The notes under the pieces were generated by a model. It did not search any database. It had not been told where the DNA came from and saw only the letters and a list, made by a program, of their open reading frames with translations. From positions 2,142 to 16,516 of the forward strand of contig JAHDGP010000029.1 in assembly GCA_020627525.1 (NCBI GenBank): a stretch of DNA of 14,375 nt. The letters run 5' to 3'. Positions 6,563 to 14,286 of the stretch are shown here, piece after piece. The stretch's first letter is position 1. Each line of letters opens with the position of its first letter. The DNA comes from Bacteroidota bacterium. GTDB taxonomy: Bacteria > Bacteroidota > Bacteroidia > Chitinophagales > UBA2359. The position numbers and the translations under genes were made by a program.

Positions 6563-8923
6563 TTATTTCAAGTGTTCTTCAAATAATTTGAAAATTCTAG
6601 TGTACTCATCGGTCCAGCTTTCGGGTTCTGTAAAGCTGTGTCCTTCCAATGGATAAACAGCAAGCTCCCAATCTTCTTTGCCCAATTCGATAAAGCGTTG
6701 AGCCAGACGAACAACATCTTGGTAATGAACATTTACATCTATCATACCATGGCAAATAAGCAATGGTTTTTCCAGTCCTTTCGCAAAATAAATGGGAGAA
6801 CTTTGGCGATAGGCAATACTGTCTAAATGCGGTATGTTTAATCTGTTTGAAGTGTATGAATGATTGTAGTGTGACCAATCAGTAACTGATCTAAGCGCAG
6901 CGCCACAAGCAAAAGTTTCAGGACTATTAAACAGTGCCATAAGAACAATGAATCCACCATAAGATCCTCCGTATATTCCAATTTTATCAGGGTCAATATT
7001 GAGTTCGTCTACCAAATATTTTGCAGCATCAATATGATCATTTAAATCTTTTCCGCCCATATGTCGATAGATGTCTGTTCGCCATTCGGAGCCATAACCT
7101 GCGCTGCCTCGGTAGTCGATGTCGAGGACGGTGTAACCATTGTCCACTAAAATATTGTGAAACATATATTCTCTGTAATAATCACTCCACCATTTATGAG
7201 CGTTTTGCAAGTAGCCAGCTCCGTGAACAAATACGACTGCGGGACTTTCGTTTCCTTTATTCTCAGGCTTATACAGACGTGCTTTTATAGACTTGCCGTC
7301 TCTTGATTTTATATCGACCAATTCTGGAATTCTCCAATCGTATTTTTTAAAATCATCATTTAATGAAAATGTAATTTGCTCAGCATTTGCATCTGGGTCA
7401 TTTTTTTGATAAAACAACTCCCAGGGTTTATTAGAAAAAGAATGTCTGATGAGTAAGTGTTTTTCATCTGGAGATAGTTTCACCTCGTTGTTGCCTTCGA
7501 GTTTGGTTATTTTTATTGGCTTACCACCTTTTATTGGCATTTTATAAAAATGTCTTTCAGAGGTGTTTTCTTTACTTGCTGTAAAATACCAGTGCTGTTT
7601 ATCTTTAGAAATAAATGGATTGAAAACTTCATACTTACCTTTGGTTAACTGCTTCTTTTTTTTCGATTCTACATTTAATGTGTAAATATGAGACCAGCCT
7701 GAATCTTGTGATTGAAACCAAACTGTTTTATTGTCAGGTAACCATCCCCAGCTACTGTTGGGAACATAGCCATACCATTGCGAAATACCAGGTCCTCCAA
7801 TCCAAGCATTGTTGTGTTGATGGTCGAGAGATTTTAGTGTGCCTTTTTCACAGTCTAACAAGACAACCCAACGATCTTTGTTGTCACTAGACTGAATGAT
7901 AGCAATTGCTTGGTTTCCGTCTTTAGACCATTTGGGTTTTGAAATATAAGTTTGTTTTACTTCAGTATCTGAGCGTTCGCTTTTAGCAAATTCTGGGTGG
8001 TTGTAAATGCCAGGAAGGTTTTCCGTTGAGAAAATTAGTGTAGTGTCGTTTTCAATGTTGTATACCCCTAACTCAAATTCAGAATCCTTTCTGCCTACAT
8101 TAGATCTAGCGGGGAGGTCTTTAGTATAGCCAGATTCAGTTACATAACTTGGAACATAGGTTCTTTTGTTATTTTCATTTCTCTCTTCTAATTGAAAAGT
8201 TACAAATTTTTGACTTGGATTTAGTTCAATGTTGTAAATGTCTTTATCACCAAAATAAAAGATGTCTTTGTCTTCTGATTTTTGGGACTCTTGTACTTTT
8301 TTTTGATTCTCTTTTTTTTCTTTTTTTCTTTTGAGGAAATCCATCAACTCTAATTCCTCCTCTGCTAGAAATTGCTGCTGATCATTTTTGATAAAGACAT
8401 TTGATTTTTTGTAACCCTTTTTGAAATTTGTTATTTGATCAATTGATCCTGAATTTAGATCTAAAGTAAAAAGATTTTTATCTTGGGTGAATAAAACAGT
8501 TGAGTTGTCGTTTAGAAACTTCGGGTTGCTTTCATTTGAATTGGTATTGGTAACTTGAAATGAAGATTTATTGGCTAAATCTTGAATGAAAACATCACCA
8601 TCTTTAGCGTGTATTTTTTTTGTTCTATTTTCACTGTAATTGTCTTCACCAAGTGGACGCAAGGCGAGCTTTCTTTCTTCGGCTGAAACTTTGACAATTT
8701 TTTTATCAATCAAAGAAAAAGAGTATAAAGAATCAGTTTCTGCTTTTTCGGGATTCCAGTTGAAATAAATAGTTGAGCCATCGTCAGACCAAAAAGGATT
8801 GTTAGGCAGGTGACCGATAAAGTCAGAACCTTGCATAATTTGTTTTATGCTTAATTGATTGTTCTGAGCGAAAGATATTATCGAAACAAATAAAAGGATA
8901 ACTGGAATGGGCGTACGGAGCAT
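6563..8923 (-). CDS. Exported S9-family serine peptidase (DPP-IV / prolyl oligopeptidase type)
   Basis: Extracytoplasmic peptidase of 786 aa that should cleave short peptides, often after proline. Signal peptide: MLRTPIPVILLFVSIISFAQ (cut after about residue 19). A beta-propeller-like region follows (about 30-530; repeated WSKDG, LSPDE and FISKD blade motifs), then an alpha/beta-hydrolase domain with HGAGY (567-571), DYRGSAGYG (about 603-611), nucleophile Ser654 in GGSYGG, Asp729 in GMIDVN and His762 in LEGHSF; the catalytic triad is complete. A lysine/glutamate-rich stretch (about 197-222) interrupts the propeller. An ATG also exists at 8950, but the 8923 start gives a clean signal peptide and lies downstream of a TATCTTTG promoter box (8952-8959), whereas the 8950 ATG would sit almost on the transcription start. 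No sorting domain, so it is probably periplasmic or outer-membrane associated. Confidence 0.93.
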   Translation of the reverse strand: MLRTPIPVILLFVSIISFAQNNQLSIKQIMQGSDFIGHLPNNPFWSDDGSTIYFNWNPEKAETDSLYSFSLIDKKIVKVSAEERKLALRPLGEDNYSENRTKKIHAKDGDVFIQDLANKSSFQVTNTNSNESNPKFLNDNSTVLFTQDKNLFTLDLNSGSIDQITNFKKGYKKSNVFIKNDQQQFLAEEELELMDFLKRKKEKKENQKKVQESQKSEDKDIFYFGDKDIYNIELNPSQKFVTFQLEERNENNKRTYVPSYVTESGYTKDLPARSNVGRKDSEFELGVYNIENDTTLIFSTENLPGIYNHPEFAKSERSDTEVKQTYISKPKWSKDGNQAIAIIQSSDNKDRWVVLLDCEKGTLKSLDHQHNNAWIGGPGISQWYGYVPNSSWGWLPDNKTVWFQSQDSGWSHIYTLNVESKKKKQLTKGKYEVFNPFISKDKQHWYFTASKENTSERHFYKMPIKGGKPIKITKLEGNNEVKLSPDEKHLLIRHSFSNKPWELFYQKNDPDANAEQITFSLNDDFKKYDWRIPELVDIKSRDGKSIKARLYKPENKGNESPAVVFVHGAGYLQNAHKWWSDYYREYMFHNILVDNGYTVLDIDYRGSAGYGSEWRTDIYRHMGGKDLNDHIDAAKYLVDELNIDPDKIGIYGGSYGGFIVLMALFNSPETFACGAALRSVTDWSHYNHSYTSNRLNIPHLDSIAYRQSSPIYFAKGLEKPLLICHGMIDVNVHYQDVVRLAQRFIELGKEDWELAVYPLEGHSFTEPESWTDEYTRIFKLFEEHLK

Positions 8924-8951
8924 TTTTTTATGAAAGATACAAATAATCATC

Positions 8952-8982
8952 CAAAGATACTCTTAGCAACTCAGTAAGAAAC
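8952..8982 (-). promoter_or_regulatory. Putative promoter of the S9 peptidase gene
   Basis: Minus strand TATCTTTG (8959-8952) is a full match to TAnnTTTG. GTTT (8982-8979), a weak version of the TTTG -33 element, lies 19 bp upstream. It predicts transcription start near 8945, about 20 bases before the preferred ATG at 8923, and argues against the ATG at 8950. A second, imperfect TATCTTTC lies at 8939-8932. Confidence 0.5.
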
Positions 8983-9020
8983 CGTTAAAATTTCATTAAA
9001 AAGACAAAACTGTTTAAAGG

Positions 9021-10190
9021 TTATTGAGAATATTTCATTAAAGCTTTTAGCCAACGGTCTGGAATTTCTCGCTTGCAAGCTGTATTGTATTCTTCTTCAG
9101 AACAAGGCACAAGAACAAAAGGTTGTTCGTCATTGTGCACCAATGGAACTTGCATCCACCAACGTCCAGTTCTTTTACTTTTATGAAATACTATTTCTTC
9201 CCCCTTATCTGTAATATTAACATTGTATCTAAGGTTATCCGAATTGTAGATTGTAGGATCTTCAGGGTTGCGTTCATAATATCCACCAATAAAGTGCCAA
9301 ATGCCTTGTGCAATAACTTGGGCTGTCAAACCTTTTGTGTCATTTTCTGTGAAATATTCATAAAAACCCAAACTCGAAAGTGTATCACTCAAACCAGCAT
9401 AGCGTCCGATTCTACATACGTCGTGAGCAGAAAAACCATTTGGGGAGTGATTTTTCTGACCAGGTGCATCTGAATATTTTATAGAAGAAATATCCATCGA
9501 AAGCATATCTGCATTACGCAAGATAGGCTCCACTCTTTTCATATTTTCCAATACATATCCCAAGCGATAACATTCAAAAGACTTTTTCCTCAATAGTTCA
9601 ACTTGGTAAGGGTTGACAAGAAAATTTTGATAGGCAACTTGAATATAATTGAATAAGTGACTAGGTTTGTGAGCAAATATTTTGTTTATGTAAGATTGAT
9701 TTTTAGATGTAAGGTCAAAATGATCGTCAATATCAATTTTCTCATCCATCACAACAACATTGATTTTTTGATTTAATTCTTCATATGCCTTGTATTGGTA
9801 ATAACTCAAATCTTGGTCGTCTCCTATAATTAAGCAAAACAAATTTTGGGCGAGCAAATCTTTTAAAACAGTTTCGAAGGCGATAACGGAGTCATTAATC
9901 GAATTTCCTTGATTTACATTTCCAAGATCAATAACTTTTATATTATCCGTCCAAGAAAAAAGTTGATACAATTCTTGCCTCACTTTATCAGCAGCATTTA
10001 ATTTTGAGGGACTAGAATGATTAGATTGCATACCTATTATCCCAATATCGAATTGACTTAAATCGTTGTTTTGACCATTAAAAAAACTTATTTGATTCCC
10101 CAACTGATTAATATTCAGTTTTTTTATATCAATAATGTTTTCAATTTTGACAGGACTTAAATAGTCTATTAGGTTTTCGGTATTTATCAT
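9021..10190 (-). CDS. Arginase/formimidoylglutamase-fold protein with degenerate metal site
   Basis: 389-aa ureohydrolase-superfamily protein that an automated tool would probably call formimidoylglutamase. The fold landmarks are recognisable, but the two-manganese site is not intact. The GGDHS equivalent is GDDQD (123-127; His to Gln). The DAHxD equivalent is DEKID (149-153; His to Lys). The third motif, normally SxDxD, is SMDIS (231-235; second Asp to Ser) followed by SDAPG. Without both histidines and one aspartate, hydrolysis of an amidine is unlikely, so a structural or regulatory role is more plausible. It has no signal peptide and so is cytoplasmic. From memory, Bacteroidota carry a conserved arginase-like gene of this kind near gldK/T9SS genes; no such genes are visible here. 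The ATG at 10190 is the first start. It lies 59 bp after the glycosyltransferase gene, possibly co-transcribed, and 97 bp before the peptidase start. Confidence 0.8.
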   Translation of the reverse strand: MINTENLIDYLSPVKIENIIDIKKLNINQLGNQISFFNGQNNDLSQFDIGIIGMQSNHSSPSKLNAADKVRQELYQLFSWTDNIKVIDLGNVNQGNSINDSVIAFETVLKDLLAQNLFCLIIGDDQDLSYYQYKAYEELNQKINVVVMDEKIDIDDHFDLTSKNQSYINKIFAHKPSHLFNYIQVAYQNFLVNPYQVELLRKKSFECYRLGYVLENMKRVEPILRNADMLSMDISSIKYSDAPGQKNHSPNGFSAHDVCRIGRYAGLSDTLSSLGFYEYFTENDTKGLTAQVIAQGIWHFIGGYYERNPEDPTIYNSDNLRYNVNITDKGEEIVFHKSKRTGRWWMQVPLVHNDEQPFVLVPCSEEEYNTACKREIPDRWLKALMKYSQ

Positions 10191-10249
10191 TTTGTAAATA
10201 ATATCTTAAATTGGTGTGTAATTACTATAAAGTTTTCGGGGAATCAAAA

Positions 10250-11353
10250 TTAAGTTTTAATTTTTAAGTTTGCCAAAAACTCAGTAATGATTTTTTCAAA
10301 TGTATCATTAAGAGATTCAATAAGCAAACCAGTGTATTGTTTGGTCTTTTCTAAATCCGATTTCAAATTAATACAATTTTGATTATTCATGTAATAAACA
10401 TTATTATTGTTTAAATATTTGGCGAGGTACTCTTGTTCTGTTTGACCTTCTGTTGGTATCAACATTGCTTTTTTACCAGTCTTAACCAAATCCATTATAC
10501 TGCTATATCCAGCTCTACAAATAACGAGATTAGAATTGTCAAAATGATTTTGTATTTCTTTACTAGTCGCAAAACTTATTTTTTCAATGTTCTTAATCTT
10601 TTGTACGGATTTAGGTTTATTTGTTTCTCCACAAACCATAACAAATTGTTTATCCGTTTTCAATGCTTGTTCTGTTAAGATTTTTTCCAAAACTGAGCGA
10701 TGCGGCTCAGGACCAGATAAAAGTATTAAGATTTTATCAGATTTGTTTGAGTTATTAACAGTTGACGGCTTAAGCCTTGAAAGCGGACCAATAAACTTGA
10801 ATTTTTTTTCGGACAATGTTTTTTTGTGTGCCAAATCACCAGACAGGTTATTCGATCCAGAAAAATCAGGAATCCAACACTCATCATATTTATTTATAAA
10901 ATAGTGATTGAGTTTATGAACAATCGGATTGAGTATTTTGAGATGACTAGGAATTTGAATGAAAATTTGATGAGTGATAAAAATACAAGGAATTTTTTTA
11001 GACCAAGTTCCATATCGGTTATCTGAAATTAAAGCAGTGATTTCCAGCTCATCAATGATTTTTTGAATTTGATTATGTTCTTTACTAATGTTGCTCAAGA
11101 ACTTTGGTGTTTGCTTAGACATAGAGACAAACATACTTTCTGATTCACTGTAAATTACATCATAAGAAACAAGCTCAACAGTTTTCAGTTGCGGATATTC
11201 TTCTTCAAGTAATCGCAACGCCCTCCCGTCGCTTGCCAGAATGACCTCAACATCTTCCTTTTTAACAAGAAAGTCAATGATTGGAATCATTCGGGCAGCA
11301 TGTCCTAAACCCCAATTGAGGATGGTTATTAATATATTTTTTACAGGATTCAA
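10250..11353 (-). CDS. MurG-like (GT28/GT-B) glycosyltransferase
   Basis: Cytoplasmic or membrane-peripheral GT-B glycosyltransferase of 367 aa, related to MurG and UDP-glycosyltransferases. The N-terminal acceptor domain opens with ILNWGLGHAAR (11-21), the glycine-rich loop of this group. A linker follows near FIGPLSR (187-193). The donor domain has ILLSGPEPHRS (210-220), SNLVICRAGYSSIMDL (274-289) and IPTEGQTEQEYLAKYL (299-314), the nucleotide-sugar binding part. Donor and acceptor are unknown; glycolipid or cell-surface polysaccharide synthesis is a guess. No ATG exists in frame before the glycine-rich motif, and the only possible start is TTG at 11353, since the frame closes with TAA shortly upstream. 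Homologues usually have about 8-12 residues before NWGLGH, which fits this start. Confidence 0.85.
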   Translation of the reverse strand: MNPVKNILITILNWGLGHAARMIPIIDFLVKKEDVEVILASDGRALRLLEEEYPQLKTVELVSYDVIYSESESMFVSMSKQTPKFLSNISKEHNQIQKIIDELEITALISDNRYGTWSKKIPCIFITHQIFIQIPSHLKILNPIVHKLNHYFINKYDECWIPDFSGSNNLSGDLAHKKTLSEKKFKFIGPLSRLKPSTVNNSNKSDKILILLSGPEPHRSVLEKILTEQALKTDKQFVMVCGETNKPKSVQKIKNIEKISFATSKEIQNHFDNSNLVICRAGYSSIMDLVKTGKKAMLIPTEGQTEQEYLAKYLNNNNVYYMNNQNCINLKSDLEKTKQYTGLLIESLNDTFEKIITEFLANLKIKT

Positions 11354-11405
11354 TGGTGCGAGGCGGCTTTGATTTAAATTTTAAAGGATTAATTTTTTCG
11401 TTTTT

Positions 11406-11438
11406 AAACCTACGAGGTTTCCAAAACCTCGTAGGTTT
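11406..11438. repeat. Perfect palindromic intergenic repeat (REP/MITE-like)
   Basis: AAACCTACGAGGTTT (11406-11420), loop CCA, then its exact complement (11424-11438): a 15-bp perfect stem with a 3-base loop. It sits between two divergent genes, upstream of both, so it is not a simple terminator for either. Palindromes built on CCTACGAGG/CCTCGTAGG are, from memory, frequent between genes in Bacteroidota. No second copy exists in this window. Confidence 0.8.
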
Positions 11439-11526
11439 AACGAAAATTAAACAATTCGATTGTTAAAAAGTCAAATGAAAAGACTTAATTTTATAGTTTT
11501 TTCGTTGTTGAAATATAATTTAAGTC

Positions 11527-11715
11527 ATGAAATCAAATTTTATAAAAGGCTCCGTTTGTTTATTAACAGTTTGTTTTTTGATTTTTTCAAGCAGCTGCGC
11601 TGCTTTCAAAAAACAAAGATGCGACATGTGTCCTGAGTTTACAGAGGTTGACGAGCAAAATGAAAGCCAATTAACAAAAATAGAAAACGAAGAAAATGTT
11701 GAAGTATTTAATTAA
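11527..11715 (+). CDS. Tiny lipoprotein with CDMC motif and acidic tail
   Basis: 62-aa predicted lipoprotein. Basic start MKSNFIKG, hydrophobic core, lipobox FSSSC with the lipidated cysteine at about residue 24. The mature peptide is only about 39 aa: CAAFKKQRCDMCPEF, then an acidic, Glu/Asn-rich tail ending EENVEVFN. It is related to the next gene: both show C-x-x-[FY]-K-K, then C-D-(x)-C-P-x-F right after the lipidated cysteine. The two cysteines could form a disulfide or bind metal. The last 20 bp overlap the next gene, so the two are probably translated together. I know no named family. Confidence 0.8.
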   Translation: MKSNFIKGSVCLLTVCFLIFSSSCAAFKKQRCDMCPEFTEVDEQNESQLTKIENEENVEVFN

Positions 11716-11836
11716 ACCCAAAGTTCTCCTATCCCTTTTATTGATAGGTTCTTTGTCTCTAAGTAGTTGTTCTGTCTATAAAAAGTGCGACTGCCCAAAA
11801 TTTTCCAAAAAGAAAAAGAATCGTAAAAACTTATAA
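11696..11836 (+). CDS. Tiny lipoprotein with CDC motif and basic tail
   Basis: 46-aa open frame, ATG 11696 to TAA 11834-11836, overlapping the previous gene by 20 bp in another frame. Sequence: MLKYLIKPK, hydrophobic stretch LLSLLLIGSLSL, lipobox LSSC (Cys25), then SVYKKCDCPKF and a lysine-rich tail ending KKNRKNL. It repeats the layout of its neighbour (Cys, aromatic, KK, CDCP-Phe), but the tail is strongly basic rather than acidic. A perfect hairpin terminator starts 2 bases after the stop, supporting a real two-gene transcript. Function unknown. Confidence 0.75.
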   Translation: MLKYLIKPKVLLSLLLIGSLSLSSCSVYKKCDCPKFSKKKKNRKNL

Positions 11837-11838
11837 TT

Positions 11839-11874
11839 AAAAAGCCGCTAAATCTATAGATTTAGCGGCTTTTT
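11839..11874 (+). terminator. Rho-independent terminator after the tiny lipoprotein pair
   Basis: Perfect palindrome: AAAAAGCCGCTAAATCTA and its complement, ending in a T5 run (11870-11874). The inner bases pair up to the TCTA/TAGA centre; in RNA a 4-base loop would leave a stem of about 12 bp plus the A/T arms. It starts 2 bases after the stop of the 46-aa gene. Confidence 0.92.
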
Positions 11875-12264
11875 AATACATAAAACCACAATTTAGTCTT
11901 TCATTTCTAAGACTTTCTGTTCAAAATCCTATTACATTAGGTATTTAATATTAAATTTAGCATTAGAACAATCAAACTGCTTCTTACTAGCTTTGGCATA
12001 ATTATGGAATTTGCAAAGTGGTATGTAGTAAAATAAGCAATTTTTTGCTTTATGTACTGTTCCTATGACACATGTGATTTAGGTTTTAGGTAATTGAAAA
12101 TTTAAGCAAGGTGTTTTTACATGCTCAAGGCAATGATTCCAACTTCAGCCTTATTTAAAGGCAATTATTTTTTTATGCAGAGGTGAAGGAAGGCAATGTA
12201 TCACTTATTTAAAAATTGAACTATTTATACCATAGATGAAATTATTCACTAACTTATTATTATT
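11875..12264. other. Non-coding stretch upstream of the symporter gene
   Basis: AT-rich, with stop codons in all frames that I checked and no convincing gene or known RNA. It holds an imperfect inverted repeat (AGTA, AAGCAA at 12027-12040 with TTGCTT, TACT at 12045-12058) and three AAGGCAAT direct repeats (12127-12198). No clean TTTG/TAnnTTTG promoter was found, so the agcS promoter is not placed. Confidence 0.6.
12127..12198 (+). repeat. Three AAGGCAAT direct repeats at about 31-32 bp spacing
   Basis: AAGGCAATG at 12127, AAGGCAATT at 12158 and AAGGCAATG at 12190. Starts are 31 and 32 bp apart, close to three helical turns each, so the copies face the same side of the DNA. They lie 67-138 bp before the symporter ATG. 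They could be operator or activator sites, but an 8-mer repeated by chance in AT-rich DNA is possible. Confidence 0.4.
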
Positions 12265-13863
12265 ATGAACAGAATTCTGTTTTGTTTGACCTCCATGTTG
12301 TTATTTGGTGTTCAAACAATTAACGCTCAAAATGCACAAGAGCTTTCAATTGATCAACGAATTAACGAATGGTTTGGAACAGCAACCGCTCCAATAGTAG
12401 AAACTGTTTTTTACTCCATAACAATTGGAGAAGTCGGAGTTCCAATCGTATTAATCATCCTATTATTAGGTGCAATATATTTTACTGTCTATTTCAAATT
12501 TGTCAATTTCCGTAATTTCGGAACATCCATAAACATTATTAGAGGAAAATATGATGACTTAGAAGCAGGTGGAAGTACAGATTTATATGAAAAGTCGGTA
12601 TCATCTGTCGACGGAGATAATCCCGATACAATTAGGATAGAAGGACACGACGGAGAGGTATCACATTTCCAAGCATTAACGGCCGCGCTCTCTGGAACGG
12701 TAGGTTTAGGAAACATCGCTGGTGTAGCCGTAGCATTGTCACTTGGTGGACCAGGGGCAACTTTCTGGATGATCATTGCTGGTTTGATCGGAATGGCTTC
12801 CAAATTTACGGAATGTACGCTTGGTGTAAAATATCGTGAAATAGCAGAGGACGGAACCGTTTATGGTGGTCCAATGTACTACTTAAATAAAGGTCTTGAA
12901 GAAAAAGGTTTAGGCTTCATTGGTAAAATTTTGGCTGTCTTTTTTGCAATAATGTGTATTGGTGGATCTTTTGGTGGAGGCAATATGTTTCAATCCAATC
13001 AAGCTTATCAAATGTTTGCCAAAGTTTCTGGAATTACAGGTAGTTATGGATGGCTATTTGGTTTAATAATGGCTATTTTAGTAGGAATTGTAATCATTGG
13101 AGGAATCAAAAGTATTGCGAAAGTAACTGATAAGATTGTACCATTTATGGTAGCTATTTATGTTGGATCTGCCATTATTGTATTGGCATTGAATGCAGCT
13201 ATGATTCCAAAAGCAGTTAGTGCAATTATAGGAGGAGCCTTTTCAGCAGAAGGAATTACGGGTGGTTTTATTGGAGTGATGATTCAAGGATTTAGACGTG
13301 CTGCCTTCTCAAATGAAGCGGGTATTGGTTCGGCCTCTATTGCGCATTCAGCAGTAAAAACGAAATATGCAGCCAGTGAAGGTTTGGTAGCATTGTTAGA
13401 GCCTTTTATTGATACAGTGGTTGTTTGTACAATGACAGCATTGGTTATTGTTATTACAAACTTCAATGGAGATATAATGACTTATGGTGATAAAGTGCCA
13501 GATGGTGTAGTTGCAACTTCTACCGCTTTTTCATCTGCTATTCCATTCTTTCCATATATCTTAACAGGAGCAGTAATTTTATTCGCCTTTTCAACAATGA
13601 TTTCATGGTCATACTATGGATACCAAGCTTGGTCTTACTTGTTTGGAAGATCAAAAGCAGTAGAGTATGTATACAAGTTTTTGTTCTGTGTCTTCGTAGT
13701 AATCGGTGCCTCAGCAAGTTTGGGAGCGGTTATTGACTTTTCAGATGCAATGATTTTTGCAATGTTATTCCCTAATATGATTGGTTTGTTTTTATTAGCA
13801 CCTGTCGTTAAAAAGGAATTTACTGACTATATGAATGCCATAGATAAGATGGAAAATAAGTAA
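12265..13863 (+). CDS. Sodium:alanine/glycine symporter (AgcS family)
   Basis: Inner-membrane carrier of 532 aa that imports alanine or glycine with sodium (AGCS family, TC 2.A.25). Family signatures seen: GTVGLGNIAGVAVALSLGGPGATFW (about 144-168, in the family signature region), TVYGGPMYYL (198-207), GGSFGGGNMFQSNQ (233-246) and GFRRAAFSNEAGIGSASIAHSA (342-363); about 10-11 hydrophobic helices. It starts with a signal-peptide-like sequence ending NAQ (about residue 22), absent from the short proteobacterial type. A hydrophilic, acidic stretch (about 95-133) precedes the signature. The ATG at 12265 is the first start that includes the signal-like segment. Its own terminator follows, so it is monocistronic. 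Confidence 0.95.
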   Translation: MNRILFCLTSMLLFGVQTINAQNAQELSIDQRINEWFGTATAPIVETVFYSITIGEVGVPIVLIILLLGAIYFTVYFKFVNFRNFGTSINIIRGKYDDLEAGGSTDLYEKSVSSVDGDNPDTIRIEGHDGEVSHFQALTAALSGTVGLGNIAGVAVALSLGGPGATFWMIIAGLIGMASKFTECTLGVKYREIAEDGTVYGGPMYYLNKGLEEKGLGFIGKILAVFFAIMCIGGSFGGGNMFQSNQAYQMFAKVSGITGSYGWLFGLIMAILVGIVIIGGIKSIAKVTDKIVPFMVAIYVGSAIIVLALNAAMIPKAVSAIIGGAFSAEGITGGFIGVMIQGFRRAAFSNEAGIGSASIAHSAVKTKYAASEGLVALLEPFIDTVVVCTMTALVIVITNFNGDIMTYGDKVPDGVVATSTAFSSAIPFFPYILTGAVILFAFSTMISWSYYGYQAWSYLFGRSKAVEYVYKFLFCVFVVIGASASLGAVIDFSDAMIFAMLFPNMIGLFLLAPVVKKEFTDYMNAIDKMENK

Positions 13864-13882
13864 AGTTTTTTCTAAAAAATAC

Positions 13883-13927
13883 AAGGCACTTATGTTTCCG
13901 TATAGGGAGTGTAAGTGCCTTTTTTTA
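13883..13927 (+). terminator. Rho-independent terminator after the symporter gene
   Basis: AAGGCACTTA (13883-13892) pairs with TAAGTGCCTT (13912-13921) across a 19-base loop, followed by a T run to 13927. It starts about 20 bp after the agcS stop. Confidence 0.85.
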
Positions 13928-14286
13928 TTTTATATCAATACTTATGACAAATATTTTCGTTATACCAATGTAAGAAGTTTGTCAGAATTGTGAATTTGTT
14001 ACAGTATGTATTTAAATTTAAAGAATTTTCTCAAAGAAAATATAGTGATTTTATTTAGCATTTAATGCATTTGAAATTGGTGCGATCTATACAAGATCAA
14101 TAATGTTTGACACTTAATTAATTATCACCAACATAAATGGATCACACTGCGATTCTTTTTAAAATGATTACAGAGCAATCAAACTATATTTACTTTAGGT
14201 TTAATATTGGTGTTTTCCAACCATTTTTATGAGAAAGCCCTTTTAAAATTTATTAATTCTAAGTAACTTCTAATGATTTTATAATT
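13928..14286. other. Non-coding stretch before the last gene
   Basis: About 360 bp of AT-rich DNA with no open frame that I can support. TTGGTG occurs at 14077 and 14207 and inverted (CACCAA) at 14126; GCATTTAATGC at 14059-14069 is a short palindrome. TACTTTAG near 14191 is a one-mismatch -7 box but lacks a -33 element. It probably carries the promoter and a long leader of the gene at 14287. Confidence 0.5.

Noticed and set aside
9123..9473. 116-aa plus-strand open frame inside the arginase-like gene
   Set aside because: It lies wholly antisense to a full-length gene with recognisable family motifs; its product shows no domain-like sequence and no promoter.
11993..12016. Sigma-54-like promoter (TTTGGCATAATTATGGAATTTGCAA)
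   Set aside because: A good -24 part (TTGGCAT) is present, but 10 bases after GG the required GC is GA; the nearest GC is 16 bases away. Spacing does not fit.
12027..12058. Imperfect inverted repeat as a terminator or small RNA
   Set aside because: Only 6 inner and 4 outer base pairs with a mismatched bulge and no trailing T run; too weak to name a function.
12061..12264. Possible glycine riboswitch before the AgcS symporter, a classic pairing
   Set aside because: CTCAAGGCAATGATTCC and GAGGTGAAGGAAGGCAATG faintly recall glycine aptamer segments, but they are in the wrong order and lack the conserved GGAGAG and CCGAAGG cores and the stems around them. A covariance-model scan would settle it.
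12489..12803. 104-aa minus-strand open frame inside the symporter gene
   Set aside because: Antisense shadow of a highly conserved symporter segment; no supporting features.
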